This document shows positions 43,489-52,378 of a stretch of DNA of 64,000 bases, in pieces. The DNA comes from OFTM10 sp964196195 (GTDB lineage: Bacteria; Actinomycetota; Acidimicrobiia; Acidimicrobiales; Aldehydirespiratoraceae). The stretch lies in NCBI GenBank assembly GCA_964196195.1, contig CAXMSE010000055.1, positions 7,706-71,705 of the forward strand, in the 5' to 3' direction. A model generated the notes under the pieces. The model worked only from the letters and a program-made list of their open reading frames with translations. It was not told the origin of the DNA and ran no database searches. A program made the translations under genes and the position numbers. How positions within the stretch are numbered: position 1 is the first letter of the stretch; every line of letters starts with the position of its first letter.

Positions 43489-43550
43489 TCGCTCTATCCT
43501 TTCAGCGGCCGGCGTACCCCGGGGACCTTATATCGACGCCGTGGTTGCCG

Positions 43551-43556
43551 TACCCT
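43551..43556 (+). promoter_or_regulatory. -10 element (TACCCT) for the leaderless DUF2510 gene
   Basis: TACCCT lies 6 nt before the ATG at 43563. Confidence 0.55.
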
Positions 43557-43562
43557 CTGAGC

Positions 43563-44381
43563 ATGTCCGACACTCCTGCCAACTGGTACCCGGACCCATC
43601 GGGTCGACACGAACATCGCTACTGGGACGGCTCGGTCTGGACCGAACACGTCTCAGATCACGGACGCCAGGGGACCGACTCCCTGACCGACAGCGCGCCT
43701 CTCCCCACCACTCGAGCCACCGCCGAGAAGGTTCAGAGCCAGGTGGCCGACAAGGCGGGGGTGAGCGTGGCCCCGGCCGGCACGGGGCTGTTCGACCAAC
43801 CCATTCTGGTGGTGAACCAGAAGGCCAAGCTCATCGAGCTCAACAACGAATACGCGGTCTACGACCAGGATGGCACCCAGATCGGAGCGATCCGCCAGGT
43901 CGGCCAGAGTGCCCTCAAGAAGGTGGCCCGCTTCGTCAGCAGCTTCGACCAGTTTATGACCCACAGCCTCCAGCTCGTCGATATCAACGGCGTGGTGCAG
44001 CTCACCGTCACCCGCCCCGCGAAGTTCGCCAAGTCGAAGGTGCACATCGCCGACGCATCGGGAGCTCCGATCGGTTCGATCGTGCAGCAGAACATGATCG
44101 GCAAGATCCGCTTCTCTCTCGAGGGGACCAGCGGGAAGCTCGCTTCGCTCAACGGCGAGAACTGGCGGGCGTGGAACTTCAACATCCAGGACGGCGCGGG
44201 CAACGAGTTGGCTCGCATCACCAAGACGTGGGAGGGACTCGCCAAGACGATGTTCACCACCGCCGACAACTATGTGTTGCAGATTCATAAGCCCCTCGCC
44301 GAGCCTCTACGCAGCCTTGTGGTGGCCTCCGCGGTATCTGTGGATCTCGCCCTGAAACAGGACAGCCGCGGTTTCGGCTGA
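43563..44381 (+). CDS. DUF2510 plus scramblase/LURP-like domain protein
   Basis: The first 30 residues are a DUF2510 motif (ANWYPDPSGRHEHRYWDGSVWTEHV), an actinobacterial peptide-like module often found on membrane proteins. Residues about 80-265 form a tubby-like barrel of the phospholipid scramblase/LURP type (LVVNQKAKLIELNNEYAVYDQDGTQIGAIRQ, then IRFSLEGTSGKLASLNGENW). Function in bacteria is unknown; membrane lipid or phosphoinositide-type ligand binding is inferred from the fold. No membrane segment is obvious. Confidence 0.8.
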   Translation: MSDTPANWYPDPSGRHEHRYWDGSVWTEHVSDHGRQGTDSLTDSAPLPTTRATAEKVQSQVADKAGVSVAPAGTGLFDQPILVVNQKAKLIELNNEYAVYDQDGTQIGAIRQVGQSALKKVARFVSSFDQFMTHSLQLVDINGVVQLTVTRPAKFAKSKVHIADASGAPIGSIVQQNMIGKIRFSLEGTSGKLASLNGENWRAWNFNIQDGAGNELARITKTWEGLAKTMFTTADNYVLQIHKPLAEPLRSLVVASAVSVDLALKQDSRGFG

Positions 44382-44412
44382 CCCCGGCCGCGGTCAGGTA
44401 GCGTTCTGCACC

Positions 44413-45207
44413 GTGCTACTCACCATCGACGTCGGGAACACCCAGACCGTTCTGGGCCTCTACGACCCTGAAGCGGAGAACGGCGAAGGCGCCGCGGCCG
44501 GCCTCGTCGACCATTGGCGCCTGTCAACCGACGCCGACCGCACCAGCGATGAGCACTCGGTGATGATCCGAGCGCTCCTCGACATCGCCGGAGTCGACTT
44601 CGACGAGGATCTCGACGGGGCCGCGATCTGCTCCGGCGTGCCGCGGGTGCTCTCCAACCTGCGCGACATGATGCATCGCTATCTCCCGTTCGAACCGGTG
44701 GTGATCGAGCCGGGCGTCAAGACAGGGATGCCGATCCTCTACGACAATCCCAAGGAGGTCGGCGCCGACCGCATCGCCAACGCAATCGCCGCTCACGATC
44801 TCTTCGGCGGCCCCACTGTGGTGGTCGACTTCGGTACCGGCAACAACTTCGACGTGATCTCCGAGAACGGTGAGTTCATCGGAGGCGCGATCGCTCCCGG
44901 TGTGGAGATCAGCCTCGACGCCCTGTTCGGTCGGGCCGCGGCGCTGCGCGCGGTCGAGCTGGTGGAGCCACGAAGTGTCATCGGCAAGAGCACGGTTGAA
45001 TCGATCCAGTCCGGCTCGGTCTACGGGTTCGCCTCGATGATCGACGGGATGGTGCGACGCTTTGCTGCTGAGATCGGCGAGATCAATGTCGTCGCCACCG
45101 GTGGCTTGGCCCACGTGATCGTGCCGGCCTGCGAAACCATCGACCACCTCGAACCCTTCCTCACCCTCCACGGTCTGCGGATCGTCCACCAACGAAACTC
45201 TCGATGA
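44413..45207 (+). CDS. coaX: Type III pantothenate kinase
   Basis: CoaX phosphorylates pantothenate, the first step of CoA synthesis. The 264-residue protein has the ASKHA-fold motifs LLTIDVGNTQTVLGLYD, VGADRIANAIAAHDLFGG, VVVDFGTGNNFDVIS and EFIGGAIAPGVEISLDALF. The GTG at 44413 is preceded by TAGCGT with an 8-nt spacer. Its stop overlaps lysS. Together with panC 4 kb upstream it gives two steps of the CoA route. Confidence 0.95.
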   Translation: MLLTIDVGNTQTVLGLYDPEAENGEGAAAGLVDHWRLSTDADRTSDEHSVMIRALLDIAGVDFDEDLDGAAICSGVPRVLSNLRDMMHRYLPFEPVVIEPGVKTGMPILYDNPKEVGADRIANAIAAHDLFGGPTVVVDFGTGNNFDVISENGEFIGGAIAPGVEISLDALFGRAAALRAVELVEPRSVIGKSTVESIQSGSVYGFASMIDGMVRRFAAEIGEINVVATGGLAHVIVPACETIDHLEPFLTLHGLRIVHQRNSR

Positions 45208-46613
45208 CCCTTCCCTACCGCTTCGACGTATCCCACACTGCCGCCGCGATCATCGCTGATCATGGCGACATCGAGGCCGGCTCGGAGACCGATCAGGTCG
45301 TCACCGTTGCGGGTCGTCTGATGCTCAGGCGCGACCAGGGCAAGGTGGCCTTTGGCTCGCTGCAGGACAGCACCGGCCGGATTCAACTCTTCGCCATGGC
45401 CAAGAGCACACCCGAATTCGATGGCTTCACCGGCCTCTCGATCGGAGACTGGATCGCGGTCACGGGTATCGTGATGATGACCCGTCGGGGCGAACTGTCG
45501 GTGCGGGTCGACGAATGGACGGTGCTCGCCGAAGCCCAGCGACCCTTCCCCGACAAGTGGCACGGTCTCTCCGATCCCGACGTCCGCTATCGCCAGCGCT
45601 ACGTCGACCTGTGGGTCACCGAAGAATCACGCACGGCCTTTCGCCAGCGCTCGGAGATCGTGGCGTCGATGCGCCGCATCCTGCAGGAGCAGGATTTCAT
45701 CGAGGTCGAGACCCCGATGCTCCACCCGATTCCCGGGGGCGCCCTGGCCAAGCCCTTCGTCACCCACCACAACGCCCTCGACACCGACCTCTACCTGCGT
45801 ATCGCTCCCGAGCTCTACCTGAAGAGGCTCGTGGTGGGCGGGATGGAGAGGGTCTTTGAGATAGGTCGGGTGTTTCGCAACGAGGGCATGTCCACCCGTC
45901 ACAATCCCGAGTTCACAATGCTCGAGCTCTACTGGGCATATGCCGATCATGGCGACATGATGACCCTCACCGAGGAGCTCATCGCGGGCACCGCGATGGA
46001 AGTGCTCGGCACCACCGTGATCGACTACGACGGCCGTGAAGTCGATCTCACCACGCCGTGGCGGCGGGCCACGATGGAGGAGCTGATCCTCGAACACGCC
46101 GGTGTCGAGGTGAGTCTCGACACCCCGATCGACGAGCTCCGTACCCTGTGCGAGAGGTTCGGCGTAGAAGTGAAGGCCCACTACGGCCCCGGCAAGCTGA
46201 TTCTCGAGATCTACGAAAAGACCTGCGAAGCCGAGCTGTGGGGGCCGGTGTTCGTCACCGACTATCCGGTGGAGGTCTCGCCGCTCTCACGCGAGCATCG
46301 CGACCGGCCGGGCTACGCCGAGCGTTTCGAGGCAATCGTGGCCGGACGTGAGCTTTGCAACGGTTTCTCCGAGCTCCTCGATCCGGTCGTACAGAGGGAA
46401 CGGTTCGTCGCCCAGGAAGCCGATCGTGATGCCGGCGACGACGAGGCGATGGTGGTCGACGAGGACTACCTGAGGGCCCTGGAGTACGGCCTGCCCGGTA
46501 CTGCCGGGCTCGGTATCGGGGTGGATCGGCTCGTGATGTTGATCACCGGAACCACCACGATTCGCGATGTCGTGCTATTCCCTACCCTCAGACCAGAGCA
46601 GACCGAGGGGTAG
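45204..46613 (+). CDS. lysS: Lysyl-tRNA synthetase, class II
   Basis: The 469-residue enzyme has an N-terminal OB-fold anticodon domain (VVTVAGRLMLRRDQGKVAFGSLQD) and the class II core with motif 1 (FIEVETPMLHPIPGGALAKPF), motif 2 (FEIGRVFRNEGMSTRHNPEFTMLE) and motif 3 (GLGIGVDRLVMLIT). The usual 60-residue N-terminal tail is short. The ATG overlaps coaX, as the coaX-lysS order in mycobacteria would predict, and the next gene starts 2 bp after the stop. Confidence 0.96.
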   Translation: MTLPYRFDVSHTAAAIIADHGDIEAGSETDQVVTVAGRLMLRRDQGKVAFGSLQDSTGRIQLFAMAKSTPEFDGFTGLSIGDWIAVTGIVMMTRRGELSVRVDEWTVLAEAQRPFPDKWHGLSDPDVRYRQRYVDLWVTEESRTAFRQRSEIVASMRRILQEQDFIEVETPMLHPIPGGALAKPFVTHHNALDTDLYLRIAPELYLKRLVVGGMERVFEIGRVFRNEGMSTRHNPEFTMLELYWAYADHGDMMTLTEELIAGTAMEVLGTTVIDYDGREVDLTTPWRRATMEELILEHAGVEVSLDTPIDELRTLCERFGVEVKAHYGPGKLILEIYEKTCEAELWGPVFVTDYPVEVSPLSREHRDRPGYAERFEAIVAGRELCNGFSELLDPVVQRERFVAQEADRDAGDDEAMVVDEDYLRALEYGLPGTAGLGIGVDRLVMLITGTTTIRDVVLFPTLRPEQTEG

Positions 46614-46615
46614 CC

Positions 46616-47578
46616 ATGCGGATCGCAATCGTCGGCATGGGTGGCGACATCGGCACTGGTGTCGCCCTGCGCTTCCACGGCGATCCTGCGGTCTCGATGT
46701 TGGGCCTCGATATGGAGCCGCCGCGTCGTCGGATACGGCGCACCGAGTTCCACCGCGTCGAACCCACCGAGGTGGAGACCCGCACCCGACTCCTTCGCGA
46801 GTTCGACCCCGAGGTGCTCATCCATCTGGGGATCTACGAGCCCCACTCGCGCTCCAATCCCGTATCGGCCGAGATCCGCACCCGGGCCGCCACCCGTTCG
46901 GTGTTCCAGGCCGCTCTCGATTGCCCCTCGCTCCAACACGTCGTGATGAGGTCGGGGATCGATGTCTACGGGAGCCGGCGCCGTTCCCACGAGGTGGCCG
47001 ACGAGAGCGCCCCGCTCGCGCCTACATCGCGCTTCGGTCGGATGCTCGTCGACGCGGAAACCGAAGCCCAGACCTTCAAGAAGCAGCGCGAGGCCATCCC
47101 GGTCACCATCCTGCGCTTCGCTCCGATCGTGGGTCCTTACATCCCGAGCCCGCTCGGGCGCTACCTCCGCCTCCCGGTGGTGCCCGTCGGCCTGCCGTTC
47201 GAGGGTCCCCTCCAACTTGTCCACATCGACGACGTCCACGACGCCGTTGCGGCGGCCGTACGGGTGCGCATCGATGGGGCGTTCAACATCGTGGGCGAGG
47301 GAACGATCACCGGGTCGAAGGCAGCGCGGATCGGTCGGCGCCTGATCATGCCCGTATGGGGGCCGGGATGGCTCGTGGCACGCGCGATCACCGCCGCCCT
47401 CGGTTCACCCCTGCCCGAACACTCCGCCGAGGCACTCAAGCGGGGCCAGACCGCCGATGGTGCCAAGGCTCGATCCGAGCTTGATTTTACTCCCGCCCGC
47501 TCCACCCGGGCCTGTGTGGAGGACCTCTACAACTGGGAGTCGATCGTGCATCTCGAGGTCGACAGGGACGCCGCATGA
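46616..47578 (+). CDS. NAD-dependent epimerase/dehydratase-family protein with altered active site
   Basis: The 320-residue protein has an extended SDR layout with the dinucleotide loop VGMGGDIGTGVALRF. The catalytic YxxxK is not evident: the equivalent stretch reads PTSRFGRMLVDAE, with Phe in place of Tyr and no matching Lys. It may bind NAD or a sugar nucleotide without normal catalysis. GAGGGG precedes the ATG, and the stop overlaps the hydrolase gene by 4 nt. Lipid or glycan metabolism is possible but unproven. Confidence 0.8.
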   Translation: MRIAIVGMGGDIGTGVALRFHGDPAVSMLGLDMEPPRRRIRRTEFHRVEPTEVETRTRLLREFDPEVLIHLGIYEPHSRSNPVSAEIRTRAATRSVFQAALDCPSLQHVVMRSGIDVYGSRRRSHEVADESAPLAPTSRFGRMLVDAETEAQTFKKQREAIPVTILRFAPIVGPYIPSPLGRYLRLPVVPVGLPFEGPLQLVHIDDVHDAVAAAVRVRIDGAFNIVGEGTITGSKAARIGRRLIMPVWGPGWLVARAITAALGSPLPEHSAEALKRGQTADGAKARSELDFTPARSTRACVEDLYNWESIVHLEVDRDAA

Positions 47579-48393
47579 GCCGGATCTATACGAGCGACGG
47601 TGTTCGCATCCACTACACCGAGTGGGGCAACCATGAGGGACCCACCGTGTTGTTCCTGCACGGGCTCGGGGCCGACAACCTCGGCTGGTTCCGTCAACGC
47701 CATGCCTTCGGCCACGACTATCGCTGCGTGGCCGTCGACAATCGAGGATCGGGGCAGTCCGAGAAGCCGCCGGGCCCCTACTACCTCGAACGCCTCGCCC
47801 GAGATGCGGTGGAGGTTCTCGACCATCTCGAGATCAGGTCGGCCCATGTGGTCGGAGCGTCGATGGGTGGGGCCCTTTCGCAGATCATCGCCGTCGGGTT
47901 TCCCGAACGGGTTCAGTCGCTCACCCTGGCCTGCACCGCATGTGAGCTTGGTTGGCGAGACGAGCTGTTCGACGACTGGGAAAACCTGATTCGCACCCAG
48001 GGGATGCGGGCGTTCTCGGTGAAGAACTTCGAGTGGATCTTCGGACCCCGCTCGGTGCGCCGACTCTGGCCTGTTGCGGCCCTCCTCGGACCCCTGATGC
48101 TGCGTGCCCCTCAAGAGGCGTTCATCGCCCAGATCGGTGCGATTCGCAGCTTCAACGAAGGCAGTTCGGATGATCTCGGCGAGATCAGGGCGCCGACGCT
48201 GGTGATTACCGGGAGTCAGGATCTGCTCACTCCGGTCGCCGATGCCGAGGAGATCGCGGCTCGAATTCCCAACAGCGAACTGGTGGTCGTGCGAGGGGCG
48301 GCCCACGGTTTCATGGTGGAGGGTGCCAAGTACTTCAATCGGGTGGTGCTTGAGTTTCTGGGCCGCCAGGTGGCGGTCAGTTCGTCAGCGTGA
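47575..48393 (+). CDS. Alpha/beta hydrolase
   Basis: The 272-residue protein has the oxyanion region VLFLHGLGADNLGW, the nucleophile elbow VGASMGGALSQ (catalytic Ser), an acid in VITGSQDLLTP and the His in GAAHGFMVEG, so the triad is complete. The cap region is modest. Its substrate, probably an ester or lactone, is unknown. It is coupled to the SDR-like gene upstream and its 3' end overlaps the convergent dehydrogenase gene by 17 bp. Confidence 0.9.
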   Translation: MSRIYTSDGVRIHYTEWGNHEGPTVLFLHGLGADNLGWFRQRHAFGHDYRCVAVDNRGSGQSEKPPGPYYLERLARDAVEVLDHLEIRSAHVVGASMGGALSQIIAVGFPERVQSLTLACTACELGWRDELFDDWENLIRTQGMRAFSVKNFEWIFGPRSVRRLWPVAALLGPLMLRAPQEAFIAQIGAIRSFNEGSSDDLGEIRAPTLVITGSQDLLTPVADAEEIAARIPNSELVVVRGAAHGFMVEGAKYFNRVVLEFLGRQVAVSSSA

Positions 48394-49477
48394 TCACCAG
48401 ATTGCCGATGTGTTCCTTGCGGCCGAAGGCCTCCTGGGCCTCGCCGATCTGCTCCAACGGGTAACACGCCGCGAGCATCGGGGCCACCTCGCCGCGCTCG
48501 ATGTAGCCGACGAGGTCGGCGAACACCTGAGGCTGGAAGACCGTTGCCCCATAGAGCTCCAGGTCGTTGAGATAGAGGGTGCGGAGGTCGAGATCGACGA
48601 CCGGCCCGGCGATGGCGCCGGAGGTCACGTAGCGCCCTCCCCTGCCGAGGGCCTCCAACCAGCCGATGAAGTTGTCGCCGCCCACGATGTCGGCCACCAC
48701 GTCGAACGGAGCGCCGTTGGCCTCGACCGCCGCAGCGGCGACGTCGCCGGCCTCACGGGCGATCGTTGCTGCCGGCTCCAGAGCCCGGACCTGGTCGAGC
48801 TTTGCCGAGCCGGCGATCGCCACCACCTTGGCGCCGCGCCGCTTCGCCAACTGCACCAGGGCGCTGCCGACCCCGCCCGACGCTCCGGGTACGGCGATGC
48901 TCTGGCCGCTGGTGAGCCCGACCCGCTGGAGCATGTGTTCCGCGGTCGACCAGGAACAGGCGAAGGTGGCGAGCTCCTCGTCGGTCAGGTCGGAGTCGAC
49001 CGGGTGAACGTTTCGGGCCGGAACCGCCGCATACTCCGCGAACCCACCGTCGTGTTCGCTGCCGAGGTAGCCGGCCAGCTCGCGGTTGGCCGGATCGTCG
49101 GGGTCGCGTAGCCAGGGGTCGACCAGCACGCGTCGACCCATGAGTGCAGCGATGTCGACTTCGGTGCCGGCGGCCACGACCGTGCCGCAGATGTCTGCGC
49201 CTTGGATACGGGGGAACCTGAGACCGCCGCGGCCCCATGTGGCATCGTCGGTCTGGGACTCCTCGAAGCCGTCGCCCGAGGTGGCCGCGGTAACCGACCG
49301 GGAGTACCACCCGACGCGGGTGTTGATATCGGTGTTGTTCACGCCACAGGCCGAGACCCTGATGAGGGCGTCGTCGGGTCTGAGGATCGGCAGAGGGACA
49401 TCGTGGCGAACTTCCAACATCTCGGGACCCCCGCGCCCGAGGAGGAGGGCGGCGCGCATCGTGTCGGGTCTGTCCAT
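48377..49477 (-). CDS. Medium-chain alcohol dehydrogenase/quinone oxidoreductase-family protein
   Basis: The 366-residue MDR protein has the N-terminal GroES-like fold (ALIRVSACGVNNTDINTRVG, then FPRIQGADICGTVVAAGTEV) and a Rossmann domain with SIAVPGASGGVGSALVQLAKRRGAKVVAIAG. Zinc ligands of classical alcohol dehydrogenases are only partly kept, so it may be a zinc-independent reductase. It is monocistronic and divergent from the FG-GAP protein. Confidence 0.88.
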   Translation of the reverse strand: MDRPDTMRAALLLGRGGPEMLEVRHDVPLPILRPDDALIRVSACGVNNTDINTRVGWYSRSVTAATSGDGFEESQTDDATWGRGGLRFPRIQGADICGTVVAAGTEVDIAALMGRRVLVDPWLRDPDDPANRELAGYLGSEHDGGFAEYAAVPARNVHPVDSDLTDEELATFACSWSTAEHMLQRVGLTSGQSIAVPGASGGVGSALVQLAKRRGAKVVAIAGSAKLDQVRALEPAATIAREAGDVAAAAVEANGAPFDVVADIVGGDNFIGWLEALGRGGRYVTSGAIAGPVVDLDLRTLYLNDLELYGATVFQPQVFADLVGYIERGEVAPMLAACYPLEQIGEAQEAFGRKEHIGNLVITLTN

Positions 49478-49550
49478 CCTTCAGTGTCTCAGCTGGGTGG
49501 TCGGCAGGGGTGATGGTCTGAAAGCCCGGCGAAACCGGCATCATCACCGG

Positions 49551-51167
49551 ATGGACGACAGTGACCTTCGCTGGTCGGATGCTCGCAGCCGACGACAGAA
49601 GCGCCTACGCGCGGTTGTGTGGATCTTCGTGGCGACGGTAGGCCTGGGGGTCGGGGGTGCGATCTGGTGGGGGGCTGGGGGTGAGAGTCCCGATGTTGGT
49701 TTGCTGGAGAGCACGATCTACGCCCGTCCCGTGGAAGTTCCTCCGGTGGAGCTGTCCGTGGTCACCGTTGAGTGGGGTATCTCAACGATCGACCTCGGCG
49801 GTGCCGACCCTATGAGTGGTGGTATCTCACCGGCCGATCTCGACCACGACGGCGACCTTGATCTGGTGGTGGCCAACGGCTCGGCTGCGGTGTTGTTGTG
49901 GGATGACGGACGCTACGGGCCTCCGATCGATCTTGGCGTCGACGATGCGGTGTCGGCGGCGATCGGGGATGTCGATTCCGACGGTTGGCCCGATATTTTG
50001 GTGGCCCGCACCGGCGATACCGATCTCGTCCTGTGGGGCGGAGACTGGCTCGCCGGTGAGGGTGCGCCTCCCAATCCCCTTCGCCTCGAGGGAGGAGCTC
50101 CGTCGGCGGTGCTGGTTCCGGCCGACTTCGATGGCGACGGCCAACTCGAGATTCTGCGCCTCGGGCGCGGAGGCGGGTCGGGCACATCCGATGTGATCTG
50201 GAGCCAAAACGGTGACACCCCTCGTTCGTTCGGGTCGACCGTCCTGCCGGGGTCGGACCTGCTCTCACTCGCGGTTGCCATCGCCGACGTCGATGGCGAT
50301 GGCCTGCTCGACATCTGGGTGACGCGCGATGTCGGATGGGATCTCGGAGGGGATTCCGTCTACTCGCGGCGAGGTGATGAAGCGGGTCCGTGGCTGGATG
50401 TGGCTGACACCCTCGGGGCGGGACTGGCCATCGACGGCATGGGGATCACTCTGGCTGATCTCGATTCCGATGGTGATGTCGATGCCTACGTGTCCGACAT
50501 TGGTGACAACGAGGTCCTGTTGGCCGACGATGGAGGGTTCGCATCTTCGGACCACTCGGGAGCGGCGAGGATTCGTCCCCCGAACACGTCGTCATCGGTT
50601 GTGTCGAGCTCGTGGGCGTCGGGAGCGGCGGATATCAACCTCGATGGACGCCTCGATCTGGTGGTGGTGGGCGGTGGGTTCCCCGACGGTGTGGTGCGCA
50701 ACAAGATCGCGGGCACCTCGGTGATCCTCGAGGAGCCGCCTGCGATCCTCGTCGGTATCGACGGTCGCCACTTCGTCGACGACTGGCCACTGCTCGGGCT
50801 CGAGCTGTCGATGGTCGGCCGGTCGATGGCTCTCGGCGATTTCGACGGCGATGGCGACACCGACATCATGATCGTCAGCCAGGATGGAAAGCTCGCTGCA
50901 CTGAGAAACGACAGTGACCGCCCATCGCTCACCATCGAGGTCCCGCCGAGCTGTGGCGAGGGCGTCGAGGTTGAGATTTCGACCGCGACGGTGCGGCACC
51001 GCTCAGTTGTCCCCGCCCAGACCTACGGGGGGGCACATGCCCGCCAGGTGGTGGTGGGCCTCGGTGCCGAGCCGACCACTGTTCGAATCGAGCGCCCCGG
51101 ACACGGGCCGGTGGAATTCACCGCGGGCCGCGAGGCGGACCGCACCGTGGAGATCGCCGTGTGTTGA
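49551..51167 (+). CDS. Membrane-anchored FG-GAP/VCBS repeat protein with ASPIC/UnbV-like end
   Basis: The 538-residue protein has a basic N-terminus and one membrane anchor (AVVWIFVATVGLGVGGAIWW). Seven calcium-type repeats follow, each with a DxDxDG-like core (DLDHDGDLD, DVDSDGWPD, DFDGDGQLE, DVDGDGLLD, DLDSDGDVD, DINLDGRLD, DFDGDGDTD). These would fold as a beta-propeller outside the cell. The last 90 residues resemble an ASPIC/UnbV domain (QTYGGAHARQVVVGLGAEP). A role in adhesion or carbohydrate binding is inferred. Confidence 0.85.
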   Translation: MDDSDLRWSDARSRRQKRLRAVVWIFVATVGLGVGGAIWWGAGGESPDVGLLESTIYARPVEVPPVELSVVTVEWGISTIDLGGADPMSGGISPADLDHDGDLDLVVANGSAAVLLWDDGRYGPPIDLGVDDAVSAAIGDVDSDGWPDILVARTGDTDLVLWGGDWLAGEGAPPNPLRLEGGAPSAVLVPADFDGDGQLEILRLGRGGGSGTSDVIWSQNGDTPRSFGSTVLPGSDLLSLAVAIADVDGDGLLDIWVTRDVGWDLGGDSVYSRRGDEAGPWLDVADTLGAGLAIDGMGITLADLDSDGDVDAYVSDIGDNEVLLADDGGFASSDHSGAARIRPPNTSSSVVSSSWASGAADINLDGRLDLVVVGGGFPDGVVRNKIAGTSVILEEPPAILVGIDGRHFVDDWPLLGLELSMVGRSMALGDFDGDGDTDIMIVSQDGKLAALRNDSDRPSLTIEVPPSCGEGVEVEISTATVRHRSVVPAQTYGGAHARQVVVGLGAEPTTVRIERPGHGPVEFTAGREADRTVEIAVC

Positions 51168-51175
51168 GCTCGTAC

Positions 51176-52165
51176 TCAGCGCAGTGGCGAGGCTGCCCGT
51201 TCGACCAGATCGATAGATGCTGCTCTGAGGGCCTCGGCGCCGGGTGTATCGGGGAGCGCGGTGAGAGTGGCGCAGGCTTTGTCGGCCCACGAGCGGGCCA
51301 CATCGAAGGCGATGTCGACCCCGTCGCCAGAACGCACGAGCTCTCGGGCCTGATCGCGGGCATCCATGGAAATGTCGGCGGTGAGCAAGGACGCCAGCTC
51401 CGGACCGATGTCGGAGTCGGCCAGGGAGAGGATGACAGGCAGGGTGTAGATGCCCTCCACCAGATCATTGCCCGATGGCTTGCCGAGCTGTTCATCGGTG
51501 GCGATGAGATCGAGGATGTCGTCGACCACCTGGAATGCCATCCCATAGGCCAGACCGAATTCGGTGAGCGACTCCACCACCGGGCGGGGCAGCTCGGCCA
51601 CGAGGGCCCCGATCCGGCACGCGGTACCGAGGAGGGCCGCGGTCTTGCCGGTGATCGATTGTTCGTAGGCTTCGATTGTGCGACTGGGGTCGTAGGCGCT
51701 TTCGAGCTCGAGGATCTGACCCTCGCAGAGATGGGTGATCGTGGTGGCCAGCAAGCCCGCCACCTCGGTGCCGAGGTCGGCGGCGAGCTCCGATGCACGC
51801 CCGAGGAGGTAGTCGCCGGCCAGGATCGCGCGCAGGTTGCCCCACTGGGCATTCACGCTCTTCACACTGCGACGAGTGGTGGCATCGTCCATCACGTCGT
51901 CGTGGTAGAGGCTCCCGATGTGGACGAGCTCCACCGCGCAGCCGCCCCGCACCACATCGATCGGTGCGGAGCTCCCGTCGGGATCGAGCACGGCCGCGGA
52001 GGCCATGGCAAACCCGGGACGAACCCTCTTGCCGCCGGCGCGGATCAGGTGGCTGGCTACATCGGTGAGGAAATCACTATCGGCCCTCACCACGCGCAGG
52101 AGTTCATCTTCGACGCGACCGAGATCGGATTCCATCGAAGGCAGGATCGCCAGCGGGTGTGCCAC
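51176..52165 (-). CDS. Long-chain polyprenyl diphosphate synthase
   Basis: The 329-residue trans-prenyltransferase has the first Asp-rich motif LYHDDVMDDATTRR and the second FQVVDDILDLIA, plus GGKRVRPGF near the N-terminus. Residues before the first motif lack bulky aromatics, which fits long products such as the octa- to decaprenyl side chain of menaquinone. It starts at GTG with TAGCTT 6 nt upstream on the - strand. It is convergent with the FG-GAP gene, 8 bp between stops. Confidence 0.93.
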   Translation of the reverse strand: MAHPLAILPSMESDLGRVEDELLRVVRADSDFLTDVASHLIRAGGKRVRPGFAMASAAVLDPDGSSAPIDVVRGGCAVELVHIGSLYHDDVMDDATTRRSVKSVNAQWGNLRAILAGDYLLGRASELAADLGTEVAGLLATTITHLCEGQILELESAYDPSRTIEAYEQSITGKTAALLGTACRIGALVAELPRPVVESLTEFGLAYGMAFQVVDDILDLIATDEQLGKPSGNDLVEGIYTLPVILSLADSDIGPELASLLTADISMDARDQARELVRSGDGVDIAFDVARSWADKACATLTALPDTPGAEALRAASIDLVERAASPLR

Positions 52166-52171
52166 GTCCCT

Positions 52172-52177
52172 AAGCTA
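52172..52177 (-). promoter_or_regulatory. -10 element (TAGCTT) for the leaderless prenyl synthase gene
   Basis: On the - strand TAGCTT lies 6 nt before the GTG at 52165. Confidence 0.55.
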
Positions 52178-52378
52178 CGGCGTCGACACGACCGTCGCCC
52201 ATCTTCGCGCCACTGAGCGTCGATGAGCTGCCACCCTCACCGGTCGGATCGCCCTATTCCTACGTCTGGCCGCAATCTTGCCGATGGGACAGCTGAGTTC
52301 CGGGAGCCATCGAGGGCGACAGCCCGAAGGGTCCCGATACACTCATTGGACGGACCCAAAGACTGGGAGGAATGCCTG

